Source: Sarcomyxa edulis
Taxonomy: Eukaryota; Basidiomycota; Agaricomycetes; Agaricales; Mycenaceae
NCBI GenBank assembly: GCA_009761415.1
Contig: QUOL01000014.1
Span: forward strand, 558,001 to 622,000
Direction of reading: 5' to 3'
DNA: 64,000 nucleotides
Numbering within the stretch: position 1 is the stretch's first letter; each line of letters begins with the position of its first letter. A program made the position numbers and the translations under genes. Of the stretch, positions 1-11,595 are shown piece by piece. The notes under the pieces are model-generated. The model was given only the letters and a program-made list of their open reading frames with translations, made no database searches and was not told the DNA's origin.

Positions 1-164
1 GATAGCACGCGTCCTACAGTCGTGCGTTCCAGAGTGAACGTTATCGTGACGACGATACTTCAGTCTAGGAGATATTACGGTCGTGTTCCTAGTGAACACG
101 ACTAACATAGAGAGCCGTATCAATACCCTGTGGTTTCGGGCTTGGATTGGTGAGCCATACTGCT

Positions 165-1468
165 CTAATGTCCCCACCAACTTCGGGCAAGCCAACCAAT
201 TGCGGATGCTGCCACGGCGCTTGCTGCAAGCGCCGTCCCCACATATGGATCTTTTACAAGTTGTGTGTACTTCTCCAATGGAGTCTCTGGAGAGTTTGCC
301 GTCGCGACGATTGGTGCCGGTACCTTCTCTGCCTCCCTACCTAAACGTACGACCGATTCTCTCGACGGCGCCGGGACAGCAGCCTTTATCAACTTCGCCT
401 GCTCGTCCAACTCCTTTTTGATCTCCACCATACCACCCTCTACCATTGCTGCAGTATCTTTACTCATTTCCTCGATCTTCTTCTCAAACGTCTGTGCTAG
501 TCTCCGTCGCTTCCAGGGCTCGACTATCACGATCGCCATTACGAAGACAAACAGATTCAGGCCCAACGCAGCTAGTGACCCATACGTTGACGCGCTCCGA
601 ATTTTATCAGACCAGACTTGCTCTTCGTGATAACGCGCCAGAATCGATCGCATCAACTCGCTAAATTCCCGTTCAACTGCATCCTCAGTCTCGTCCACAG
701 CAGCTTTACTTCGAGCCTCTTCTTGTTCCGCCAAGTGATCGGCCTTCACAAGGTTGGTGAACCGACCGACATCACTGTCTGTCCAAGTCGATTTACGCTG
801 AAGCAAGTCATTGACCTCTCGCTGGGAATTGGATCGCTGCATTACGGCCTGGGCATATGCATGCTTAGCTTCGCGAGCAGCCTTGCGAGTCTCGCTTATC
901 CGTGCCTCTGTAAATATGAGATCAAGTACTGAATTTGGGGTAGACGGATGGGCATACCTTGCTCCACTACCTGCCTCTTCAGCAGTTCAATCTCTTCATA
1001 TCCCGTTGCTTTATTGAGATGTAGACCCAATTGAGATAATGTAGTCTTTGTCGTAGTCGTGAACTCGTCTGCGCGAGTTCTGACAGTGATCGCGGCCTGG
1101 TCCGACCATTCTCGCAGGCGTTGCTTGACCACTGTTAGATCATAAGAAGGAATGAGGGAAATAGAGTCCCGATGAGGTGTGTAGTCATGAGAAGATGTGG
1201 AGGATGTGGAAGGAGAGTCAGAAGGAGAGGGATGGTCGGGTGGAGGTGTAGAATTAGATTCTCGATTATCGGACACGCTCTCCGTTCCGTCTCTGGAAGG
1301 AGGTTGTTGAGGCGGCGTATTCCATACACGCGACGAGACAGAGAATAGACGGACTCGACGTCGAAATATACCTGGAGAAAGATATGACCGTAACATGAGA
1401 GAGCAAGAGCTCGGAGGTACCAGGTGCGCTCGCTTCAACTCCAAATTTTTACGCTTCTGCCACAACAC
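165..1468 (-). CDS. she9: She9/Mdm33 mitochondrial inner-membrane protein
   Basis: Two exons (1468-958 and 907-165) join across a 50-bp GT..AG intron to give about 417 aa. The N-terminus is a mitochondrial presequence, and the Met at 1396 (MLRSYLSPGIFRRRVRLFSV) gives a cleaner targeting peptide than the Met at 1468, so 1396 may be the true start. The middle holds the family core (YEEIELLKRQVVEQ..ARISETRKAAREAK) and long charged coiled coils. A hydrophobic segment (AALGLNLFVFVMAIVIV) follows, with a second short one near the C-terminus (GTALAASAVAASAIGWLA). Known family role: She9/Mdm33 sits in the inner membrane and controls mitochondrial morphology and inner-membrane fission. The length fits fungal homologues. 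Identification is firm; the start is not. Confidence 0.9.
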
Positions 1469-1657
1469 TATGATAGTCTAGCTACATTTCTTCAACTGGA
1501 AACCTATTGTCAGAGAATGTGCATTTCATAGTCTACGGGTAACCGTGAATCGAACCAGGGAGTTAGTGAATGAAAGAACGGAGAGGTAGTCTTGTAGATG
1601 TAAATTCCGAGGAAATAATACGAAAGTATAATCAAAGAACGAAACATTCGAAAAGAC

Positions 1658-4044
1658 CTAACTCCACACGTCTAGCATAAGTCGCGACCGCTCCTTCATG
1701 AGTTTGACCTCAGCAGCACCTTCCACATCCGCAGAACCACCTTTAGCCTCTCCGAGGATCTTCGCCAATACCTCTTCAACAGCTTTGCTCATGTTCTTCG
1801 CGTCTCCGCAGATGTATATGTATCCTTTGCCGTTGATGATACCATCCGCAATATTTGCCCGGTCTTCCCATAGCAAATCCTGAACGTAGATCTTGCTTCC
1901 ATCGGGCTTGTACGGTGGTTCACGTGAGAATGCACAGTGCATTACGAACTTGCCTTTCAGCTCTTCGGTGTACTGCGGCCATTCTTCCTTATACAAGAAG
2001 TCCTCTGTCGATTTCCGGCATCCATAGAAGAGGGAAATGCGACCCCAATCTGCAAGAGCATCCGGACCGTTCTTTTCGATCGAACGACGGGCGAGAGCCA
2101 CACGTTCTTGAACGAACCCTCGGAATGGAGCAACACCCTAGAGGAAACTAGAAATCAGCTGCTGTCATAATTTTTCAGAAAGCTAGGACACGTACGGTTC
2201 CGGGGCCAATCATGATGACTGGACTCTTGGGGTTCGTTGGAAGCCTGAAAGTTGACCTTCTCACGTGAATGGGAGATTTGTAGATCGTGTCCAGCTTGTA
2301 AGCACCTCGAGGGCCCTCGATCGCATAAGCAGGTAGTAAAGCGGTCGCCTCACCAACCGACGGAATACTCTCTCCGGCAGCAGCGAGTTTGAGGTTCAAA
2401 AGGAAGTTCGAACCAACACCAAACACCAACTTCTTGGCGACGCGCGAGCTAGGGACGGATTCGTATTTCAATACCACACAGGTGACGTGGATAGAACCAG
2501 GATGGAGTTTGGGACTCGACGAGATAGAATAGTACCGCGGTTGGAGACGAGGGATAGATGAAACGATGATATCGAATGGAATAGTCCAAACAGATGTGTT
2601 CTCGGGAGTCGGTTTGACAGTCATATCGTTTCCTGCAGCCAACTGGAGAACTTCTCCTAGTTTCAAGCATCCATTAGCGATAACAGTATGATATTCCTCC
2701 TTCTGAGTGTTCCATGACTTCATCAGTGCGTCAGCCTCGGGGGTGGGAGCGAATTTGGAAAGCGAGCCGAGCATTTGACGTCCTACGACAGCGCTGATAT
2801 CGATATAATGGCGCAAGACGGTTGCGTAGGTGGTAGGCACTGGGAAGGGGACCTTGGCGAGAGCAGGATCAAGAGACTCAATCCCAATCACAGTGTCTCT
2901 CTTGTGGTAGAGACCGAGAGCACATAGAAGACGATCGACTTCTACATCAGGATTGGAGGGCCATACACCGACATGATCACCGTGTTGATACGTTATTCCA
3001 GATCCCTCGATGTTGAGTTCGATATGAACACAGTTACGATCGGCATCCTCTTGGAAGAGTTCGCGCGCAGCCGAGATAGGAGCCGGGTAGGGATTTTTGG
3101 CATCGTGAATTCCCTTGGTTTTGGTGAGAGCACGGGCAGAAAGTTCACCTGTGTATGCAATGTCAATACAAGAGATACAGATTTTGGAGGTCACGTTGAC
3201 TTACCAAGATATACCTTTTCGGCTGGGTGAGATTCAAGTTCCGTGACAGCGAAATCAGCGCTGTCACCTCCTTGACCCTCCTCGACGTTCATAGCAGCCG
3301 AGAAAGCCTCCCACATGGTATCCTTCCACTCCAAGTAGTCCTCTTCCATACTCTTGTCATCGTCACCCTCACCGCGCTCACCCATGCGGATCGCGCCCAT
3401 CTTGGTCAATTCGCTATCGACGGCTCTCCCGATGGAGTTGTAGTGTTCGTACGTTTTATTTCCGAGACCGAAGACGACATACTTGAGTCCCTCGAGTTTG
3501 CGTTCTCCATTGCTAAACTCGAAAGACTCGTCCTGCAAGTTTTGCATGAGTTGAACTGCATTGTCTGTAGGCTCACCCTCTCCGTATGTAGCCATGACGA
3601 AGAAAGCAGCACAGTCCTCGGGGAGCTGGTCCAGGTTTTCGAAATCGTACTCTTCAGGGTCACAAACAAGAGACGTTAAACCAAACTTTGATTTAGCCTC
3701 CTTGGCGAGACGAATAGCGTACTCTTCAGCAGTCCCGGTCTGAGAGCCATAAAAGATTACCAGCCGCTTTTTCTAGAGTTCCCATTGTTTGTAAGCTATG
3801 CTGTGAAGTCTTGTCAATGAAAAATAGCACGTACACCTTCTTTCATCTTCGCGATGAAGTCTCGAGGATTGCCGGAGCCATTAGCAGATTTAGCTGCTGA
3901 AATGGGGACAGGCTTGGGTTTCGATGCAGCAAAAAGCTGGTCACGAAATAGGTATAGAGCTGCAAGTACGACACCGAGAGATAGGATAATAATGTCGGAG
4001 GAGGAGCTGATGGCCATGGCTGATATAAAGTGGTACGATGTCAA
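1658..4044 (-). CDS. cpr1: NADPH-cytochrome P450 reductase
   Basis: Four exons: (4044 or 4017)-3835, 3772-3205, 3148-2196 and 2137-1658, with introns of 56-62 bp, giving about 727-736 aa. Order of parts: an N-terminal membrane anchor (DIIILSLGVVLAALYLF); a flavodoxin/FMN domain starting KKRLVIFYGSQTGTAEEYA with ATYGEGEPTDNA and FGLGNKTYEHYN; an FAD domain with RYYSISSSP; and an NADPH domain with GVAPFRGF and a C-terminal DVWS whose Trp matches the residue that stacks on the flavin. It passes electrons from NADPH through FAD and FMN to microsomal P450s, heme oxygenase and squalene epoxidase at the ER surface. The Met at 4017 (MAISSSSD) is preferred, because it sits just before the anchor. All key motifs are intact. 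Identification is near certain. Confidence 0.96.
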
Positions 4045-4606
4045 ATTGACCGAGTTGGGGATCCGATCCCAAGGTTCTAAACGTTGCTCGACAATCTAGT
4101 GTAGTCGCAGGCTACGAGTACAGTCGAGAAACGAGAGGAGAAATATGACGCAGAGAGAAGAAGGTAAAGAACAGAAAGTGAGTTGAGGGTGTTGCGCTAA
4201 ATAATGGAGATGTTCAAGAGCCGAGACGTGGGTTGCTCCCACACTGCCACTGACCGGGGCCCACTCTCCCACCGCACAAGTATCTCCACTACTTATCGAA
4301 CATGCCTGATCCTGATTGAAAACCACCGAGTACTGCTTATGCGAATTTCTAGCAAACCGTTTTCTTTGCTACCACAGTCGTGACATTCTATCCGCAGTAA
4401 CTTGCGCATCTTACACTGTACAGACCAAATTGTGTATCGATATATCGACCTCCTCTCGTTAGACACCATGACTGTGCTGATCCTTGCTGATCCGACAGGA
4501 GCCCGAAGTCTTCGGAAGCAGTCCGACCTGGGTCTTTATGACCCCCAAGCGGAGTACACATCTACGACTTCTATCATGCAGAAGTGAGCACCGGCACCAC
4601 TCGAGA

Positions 4607-6081
4607 TCATACGATGACTGTCTGAACACTCACATCATCATGGTCAATAAGCGGGCCTTTGACATCCATGGGCTCACGAGTTCCCCATGCAAAATGTGAT
4701 TCTGGCCTAGACAGTATAGCGCGCATTGTTTGCATTTGTTCGCTATCATTGCCGAGTTCATAAGTGTACCATTTAATGGCCAAACGTGCCCAGTCTCGTG
4801 TTGCAAGAGCACTATCGGAGTTTTGAGTATGACCAAACCTCGATAAAAGGCTTTGATGACTTACTCGGAATGAGCTGCTGCCACCCACGCTGCGTCCGCA
4901 GCCAAAGTCCCTCGCTCACTCCAGTAGCCCTCCTCCTCTCCGAGTGCCCAGATTTTATGAACAATCTCGATAGCTTGGAGTCCAGTTATCTGGTTTTGCC
5001 CCCAGGTGGCAAATTGCTCGTAAAGCTCCGTCATCGACGTGAGCCGTGAATCTGAGGCAAGAGATTCTGCCTCAGGCAGAGAGCACACATCGCAAGTGCA
5101 ATGGAACCCATAGACTTGTGATAGATATTCCCTTGTCGAGATATCAAGGACGGGAGACAATACACATGGAGTATACTCACCTGCGTTCACGTCTAGGCCG
5201 TTTAGTGTTGGTATAAGTCGTGAGTAGTTCCTGTAAAACCCATCAAATACGATACAAGGACTGCCAACGGACAACTCAACCTGCCCCTTCTCGATATCCT
5301 TCAAAGCGTGCACAACAAGCACGCCTTCATGTTCCCGCCACGAATAAACAACATTGAATGCTTTGGAACAACCGTGATTAAGCCTCGCCATCATGGGAAA
5401 CAATCCCACATTTTGCCCAGCCGCAACAGCGTTTGTCTGGAATATCGCGAGTGCAAGTTCTTCCGGGTAATCATCCGGATCACGATCCTGAGGGAAATTA
5501 ACATAGGAAAGATTGTAGAAAGCTTCACGGCCTGTATCAGTGAGTTGTCGCAAAGAATGTCTAATAAGCGGTGCCGGTGATACCGATACTGTATTAGATT
5601 TGTGAGACAGAATATGGCAATGAGGCTGCGTCAAATGTACTTTCTCGAGGGACCACGAATAAAGGTTGTTCGCGTATGATGAGCTCTCCTTGCTATTCAG
5701 AGTATAAGTTAACAAGAAGAGTCAAGCAAGAGCAATACATCATGCGTACCTTTATATCTCGAGAAGCTATGATGCCTTTTCCCTTGCCGGGAAGGTCGAC
5801 CACAACAAAGAGGTCGGCCTCTGATTTATGGCCCACGTGTATTGGAATAGAGCGGGTGTCATTCCGGTACTTGTAAATTCCGACGAGGAGAGCAAACAGC
5901 GATATAACGATGATCCCAGTCCTAAAGAACGGCTAGAGTAAATCGAAAATGTTAATAAGTAAGCAATTAGCGGGTCTAGACAATTACAGACCAGCGTTGA
6001 TGTTGATTGAGTGTAATTCGAGGGCCTAGCAGCTTCATGTTTAGATGGGTCTTGAGATCGTCCTCTCCGTTTCGGAGGCAT
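4607..6081 (-). CDS. SET-domain protein with an N-terminal membrane segment
   Basis: Seven short exons can be joined in phase: 6081-5992, 5932-5750, 5692-5641, 5588-5281, 5230-5181, 5131-4865 and 4811-4607, giving about 384 aa. After a basic start (MPPKRRGRS) comes a hydrophobic helix (GIIVISLFALLVGIY), which is unusual for a SET protein. The SET core follows: GKGIIASRDIKQGELIIRE, FYNLSYVNFP, ARLNHGCSKAFNVVYSW (the NHxC cofactor motif), GQELLTTYTNTKRPRRERR and a cysteine-rich post-SET segment (FHCTCDVCSLP). These point to a lysine methyltransferase of the fungal SMYD/Set5-like type; the substrate is unknown. The membrane helix suggests a non-chromatin location (inference). It shares a 99-bp promoter with the divergent Yae1 gene. 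Confidence 0.85.
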
Positions 6082-6180
6082 GTCCTGTAGACGTGGTGGT
6101 CGTGGTGGTTAGCAACCTGATCATCGCTCGCGCGGTCACGCGTACTGTCACATCATTTTCGACCACCAGTCACCGCATCA

Positions 6181-6827
6181 ATGGACTCCGACATGGATTC
6201 ACCATGGGACGAAACGGATGGCCAGAGCGTCAGTAGAGACGTTGAATGGACAAGAATATCCTCTGAATTCACAAATGTCAGTGCCCTGGAAAAAAATAAA
6301 CCCCAAAACAAAATTGACATGAAAATTGGTCGGTATTCATCCAGGTAGGTTATCGAGAAGGCATAACATCTGGAAAAGAGTCAGCGTTGCAAGAGGGATT
6401 TGATGATGGATTTGCTCGTGTCGGTGCACCACTTGGGCGTGAGCTGGGCTTATTACGAGGCGTCGCATCCGCTCTCCTTTCTTTTCTCGTACCCATCGCC
6501 GACTCAAACATGATGACCGAAGTCAAAGACATATCTACCAAATTAGCCAACGTCAGATTGACAGATATTGCACCACGGGATTTGGAGGCGGAACAGCATG
6601 CTCGTGAACATCTCGAGGTAGAGGGGATAGAGATGGAAGTGAATGAAGAACTCGCGGAGAGGCGAGATATGGAGGGCATCGAAGACATGTTGGCTAAATT
6701 GACAGCAGGAGATACTTCTGGGCAGACTTCAGACGGCGGCAGACCAAGTGCAAAGGATGTTGCAGATCTCAAACAACGATTGGAGACATTGAGCTCAGCG
6801 CTCGGCCTGACTGTGGACTGGAAATAA
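6181..6827 (+). CDS. yae1: Yae1-family protein (deca-GX3 repeat)
   Basis: Two exons (6181-6276, 6345-6827) around a 68-bp intron encode about 192 aa. Exon 2 opens with the family signature, glycines every fourth residue: GYREGITSGKESALQEGF, DDGFARVGAPLGRELGLLRG. The N-terminus (MDSDMDSPWDE) is acidic and carries the tryptophan usual in Yae1. Known role: with Lto1, Yae1 recruits the cytosolic iron-sulfur assembly machinery to the ABC protein Rli1/ABCE1 for ribosome recycling and biogenesis. The C-terminal half is a long acidic helix (EHLEVEGIEMEVNEELAERR). The gene is divergent from the SET gene. Confidence 0.88.
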
Positions 6828-7158
6828 GCAGGAGAGCATTTTCTCGTGTATTTTTTCGAGAGAAATGGCGAGTTTCCTACTAGTATGATTGCAGATTGTC
6901 GCTACATGTATACAGTACCAGATAGACGTCCAGACGTTCAAACCTGGAGAATACTCTGCAGCAGCAGCTCTGCAAGTCGGATGAAAACCTGATGAATCAG
7001 AAAACTCGGAGAAAGTGATCACGTTGAAGTTTGCCACGTCGCTACACGTAGAGTCGTAGACGCGCCGCCCGCTAGCGCTCCTCCTTAGAATTTATTGCAA
7101 CCTCCCACTATACATTCACGCGTTACTCGACCAAAGACCAACGCACAAAGGCCATATA

Positions 7159-8612
7159 ATGACTTTTGTCAGGTAAAACATTACTCAGCGAAGTCGTCGT
7201 AGATGTCATACTCATTTTCTGATGATGCAGACTGGCTCTATGTGTCTCTGGCGTTTACTCTATGTTTCTTGTGAGCTTTCTCTTTCTTGAATCGTGGTGG
7301 TATGCGCTTACATATTGAAGTAGCTGTGGGCCATCGCTCAAGAACGACGTAAACTTCTCTATTCATTCATTTCACCAACTAGTTCTGATTCTACTCTTCC
7401 CAGTGTCTGTCCCCTTTCTATCTCTTGATGGCAAGTCCTCAGAGAAGTTTCGATCCGCTATATTCATGGGTACATGTCAAAGTGCCCTCAGCTCGATATC
7501 TGCCTTCATTTACATCCTTCTTCGACGCAAATCGACCGACACGCTCTGGCAAAGTCTGGGTCTCGAACCAGCCTCCATTAAAGACCCTAAAGCGCTTAAT
7601 GGAATCTCTCAGGAAAAGCATCACGCCAACGGACACACGCATCATGACTCGAATCAATCACTTCGTTTCTCGCGATCCGCCCTACTCCTCCGCTACCTCC
7701 AATGCTCTGTATTTATAACGTCGGCTGCTCCCTTTGGCTTCGCCGCTCTATCATACATATCGTACCCCGCTATGGTCCTCGGGAAGTCGTGTAAACTCGT
7801 CCCCGTGATGATCATGAACGTCCTTCTATATCGCCGTCGTTTCGCGCCACATAAATACCTCGTCGTCCTAATGGTCACTACCGGTATCACTATCTTCATG
7901 GGCTTTGGTAGCGACAAATCTTCCAAAGGCAAGGCAAAAGAATCCCAGACTGCATATGCAAACATCATCGGAATCGCATATCTACTGATCAACCTTGCTC
8001 TCGACGGCGCAACAAATTCGACTCAAGACGAGATATTTGCACGCCACAAAGTAACAGGACAGCAGATGATGCTCTGGATAAACATGTTCTGCACAATCCT
8101 CACCACAATCCTTTCTGTTTTACCCCTACCTTATATTCCCGTAATCCATCCCTCTGAAGGCGGTCAGTCGGAGCTCATGGGTGCTTTGGACTTTATCCGA
8201 AACCACCCCACGATAATAAAACCTCTGGCTCAATTTGCACTCACTGGAGCATTGGGTCAACTGTTCATCTTTGAGACACTGCAGCACTTTGGATCACTGA
8301 CTTTAGTGTGAGTGTATAATGAGCGAGTCCACGTCAAGTTTGGCTAACAGCTGTGTAGAACCATTACTCTAACGAGGAAATTGTTCACGATGTTATTATC
8401 CGTAGTCGTATACAACCACACCTTGACATTCGGGCAGTGGTTGGGTGCTGCCATTGTTTTCGCTGGGATTTCCGTAGAAGCATTCGTGAAGCGAAAGGGT
8501 AGGTCTCTTGATTCCATTTTTTGCGTTTTGAGATTTACTTCTACATTTCCTAGACGTCCACGCAAAACGAGTCATACAAGAGAAAGAGAAGGCAAAGATC
8601 AAGTCTTTGTAG
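7159..8612 (+). CDS. hut1: Hut1 / SLC35B1 nucleotide-sugar transporter of the ER
   Basis: Six exons (7159-7172, 7231-7270, 7324-7348, 7404-8307, 8359-8498, 8554-8612) give 393 aa. The first three are only 14, 40 and 25 bp. The joined N-terminus reads [17 protein letters not shown] then [13 protein letters not shown], typical of Hut1. The body has about ten hydrophobic helices and family blocks such as [19 protein letters not shown] and [16 protein letters not shown]. The protein ends in KIKSL, a KxKxx di-lysine ER-retrieval signal. Known role: antiport of UDP-galactose, UDP-glucose or ATP across the ER membrane in support of lumenal glycosylation and folding; the substrate here is not decided by sequence. 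The linker [10 protein letters not shown] is a local addition. Confidence 0.93.
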
Positions 8613-8714
8613 TATGATAAAAGAATAAACCAGCATCGGAAAACGTACATAAAACTACACAACATGGCGGGTTGATCATCCCAGGTTAGATATCGCACAA
8701 CGACGGTATTGCAA

Positions 8715-9741
8715 TCACGTCTCCATCGCATCTGGGTCAACGTTTGATTCCTCCATGGCCGCGCGTTTGTCATTCCTTCGACGAGCCACAAGTTCGTCAA
8801 GTTTGGGTCAGATGGAAGAAATGATGGAAGAGCATACCTCGCTTCCTCGCTCTCGTCGTCTTCGTCATCTCGCTTTCGTCTGGATACAGTCCGCTGGGTA
8901 TTGGGATACGCGGCAACTGCAACATTCGCCCGATATATTGCTTCGTATTCCTGTTCACTTTGTTTGAACGAGATTCAGTACATATGAGTCGAGTGGCGTC
9001 TGACCTTTATTTGTGTGAGGAACCCTCCATTCGGGGAGATACAATATCTCCGGTTTTGTACCATATGTAGGGCGTCCTCCCAGGACAGATGGTAGTGTTG
9101 CATTACGAACATGACCACGAACGCGGGGGAAAGGCTTATTCCTCCTGCGAGTGCGGGTGTTACTATTCGTTGTGGGGAAATTTTATTGGCATGCTCACCA
9201 TTGCAATGCACCAGAACTCGACCACCACTCCTGATAGCATTGTCAATGAAAGCTTTCGCCCTTGATCAACATGTCACTTCAGTCGATGCCCGAATCAGAA
9301 AGACAATGACGGGACTCACTCGGGGAACAATCGAATAAGGTTCTGTTCCTCGTTATCCTGAACATCGAGAGTCAAGTACTTGAATTGGTCCGGAAAACGA
9401 GGTCGAACAGAGAATGCTTCCTTGGCATCACGGATACAGACACTGCGAAGGATCACAAAGTAGGGATGAGTGGGAAGCTAAGAGGATGCGAGACGGGTAG
9501 GCACATTACATGTGGGTAATGCCTAACGAATTGAGCGTGTCTATTTGCTTGGAGGCGACGAATGGGCCCAGCAGCAGTCCAGGGAGGATCTCTTGACATT
9601 GATGCCGCATTTCATACCTAGAAAACGAATGTCAATCCCAGCTCTCTTGTGGAGAGCGCGTTGAACATACTTCCACTCGACATCTCCTGGACCCTGAATG
9701 AGATTTCTAATGTCTTCTACGCTGAGTGGGGGTGCGGCCAT
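8715..9741 (-). CDS. STYX-type dual-specificity pseudophosphatase
   Basis: Seven exons (9741-9671, 9617-9510, 9442-9320, 9260-9199, 9144-9005, 8950-8838, 8775-8715) give 225 aa. The joined protein follows STYX throughout: DVEWKYEMRHQCQEILPGLL, THIVCIRDAK, LDVQDNEEQN, then the P-loop, then NRRYCISPNGGF and EYEAIY. The P-loop reads HCNGGISLSPAF. The catalytic Cys is kept, but the phosphate-binding Arg of HCx5R is Leu, so it should bind rather than hydrolyse phosphate (inference). The P-loop is split by an intron after the codon for Asn, with one base of the next Gly codon before it. The basic-acidic tail (RRKRDDEDDESEEA) could be a nuclear signal. Divergent from ZNG1. Confidence 0.88.
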
Positions 9742-9793
9742 TGTTGGATGTTAGATCGGATGAGAGGAAGAACCTGGAAAACCGCGACTCGGC

Positions 9794-9804
9794 TATATAT
9801 AAAA
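9794..9804 (+). promoter_or_regulatory. TATA-box-like element upstream of ZNG1
   Basis: TATATATAAAA lies about 70 bp before the ZNG1 start codon, in the 131-bp gap between the divergent STYX and ZNG1 genes. Position and sequence fit a TATA box; no initiator or other site was recognised. Confidence 0.5.
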
Positions 9805-9872
9805 CGAAATGCCATTGCCATTTACGATACAAGGCCCTCTTGCTTTGTTCCACCAACTTGCCAAAATAACCC

Positions 9873-11399
9873 ATGGATTCAGACGACGAAATACCGTACA
9901 GTACTTCTCTATCTCAACATAGGCTACTTCACTTATTGTATCTTCAGAACACTCATAGAGTCCGATGTCTCTGGGATCGATGCCGTACCTAGAGTACCAC
10001 TTACCATCATATCTGGCTTTCTGGGTGCTGGAAAGTCAACCCTGCTCAAGTGAGCACCACCACCACCACCCTCGTCCATTTAATGACAATTGTTCCAGGC
10101 GAATACTAACGGAACGGCATGGGTACCGTATTGCGGTCATAATGAACGAATTCGGAGACACTGCAGTGAGTCGAGCCTTACTCCTCCTGTTGTCTGTGCA
10201 TATTGATTCAAATACAGGACATTGAAGGTTCGCTAAAACCTTAACCACGCCTCGCCTCTACTTATATTTTGGCCAGCAAAATCCATCTCCGTGTCATCTC
10301 CTGACGATCCCGCCGCTGAGCCATCTGAGGAGTTCCTCGAGTTGGCCAACGGATGCCTCTGCTGTAGCATAAAAGACTCTGGTGTAGCTGCCATAGAAAA
10401 ACTCATGCAACGTAAAGGGGCATTTGATCATATTCTCCTGGAAACGACTGGTCTAGCGGACCCAGGCAAGGACTTTATACGGTGCAATATCTGATCGAGA
10501 TGCTGATACCATACGACAGGTCCCATTGCTTCCATGTTTTGGCAAAATGAAGAGTATGCAACTGGTCTTGGCAAGGCTATCGCTCTTGATGGTGTTATCT
10601 GTGTCGTTGACGCCGTATTTGGCAGAAAGGTCTTGTCTTTCATTCGACGCTCCGAGATCATAGCTCATACCTCTCGATAGCAAATTGAAGAAGAGCGCGC
10701 TGCAGATGGAAATGGAGAGTGTCTTCGGTTAGTCGCAAAACAAGCATTGTCATTGTCTGATTTACGGTTGTCTCCAGACAGATCGCATGCGCGGACGTCA
10801 TTCTCCTCAACAAAGTTGACCTCCTTTCCCCGGACGAGGTTGTATCGACGGAGGAACTCATCCTCGCAATTAACCCCGTTGCACCCATTCACAGGACCGT
10901 CAGAGGACAAATCGATTTGAAACATGTCATGGGTATTGGCGCTTATACGGCAGTGCCTCGTTTACAAGACCCAAGTACAGACGATTACTCATTACAATTC
11001 CACGACGATCACGATCCGAGTCATGATCACGCAGAACATAACCATCCTCACAATCCGACGCACTACGAAATACGCGGAATTTCTAGTTTACAGATCTCTT
11101 GTCCTGTTCTCAGTGCCTCCCAGCTTGAGCGAGTGGACGAGTGGATCAGGACTGTATTGTGGGACAACCGCCTTCCCAATAACACAGAACATTCTGAGCT
11201 GAATGTCCTGCGTTGTAAAGGCTTGTTCAACACGGTCTCGGGTGAACAGTATGTGTTACAAGGGGTGAGGAATATGTATGAGATCACCAAGGTTGAAGGA
11301 CAAGAAACTATGGGGATACCAGAGCCAGGAAAGATGGTCCTTATAGGAAAAGGTTTGGACGAGGTTGTCCGCCAAAACTTGATCCATATGATGAAGTAG
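9873..11399 (+). CDS. zng1: Zng1/CBWD zinc chaperone GTPase (CobW family)
   Basis: Eight exons (9873-9895, 9948-10049, 10099-10165, 10218-10227, 10277-10465, 10520-10629, 10681-10727, 10778-11399) join in phase to 389 aa. Exon 4 is a 10-bp micro-exon, and the intron at 10466-10519 has a GC donor (GCAAGG). Motifs: Walker A ([13 protein letters not shown]), switch [12 protein letters not shown], the metal-binding CxCC in [18 protein letters not shown] and the guanine-specificity NKVD. A histidine-rich loop follows ([16 protein letters not shown]), then the CobW C-terminal domain. Known role: GTP-driven transfer of Zn2+ to methionine aminopeptidase. The usual CPELVPI docking motif at the N-terminus is not seen; DDEIPTLIE takes its place. 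Confidence 0.92.
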
Positions 11400-11595
11400 C
11401 CTATACCCAATTTCATATATTCATTTGTGGCTGTGCTGCGATCGAGCAAATTAATTGAGCGGAGCGTGACTTACGCGCCTACTTTTTTGAGTCAAAAGTC
11501 GTTTGATGATTGATCCTTGGACCAAACGGTACCGACGACTTCACCGCAACTATATCTAGGGCACCCACAGGTACCATATATACACATCTGCTACA

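Noticed and set aside
1530..1600. Possible tRNA fragment (GAATCGAACC-like) between She9 and CPR
   Set aside because: A T-loop-like string is present, but no acceptor, D or anticodon stem can be paired around it.
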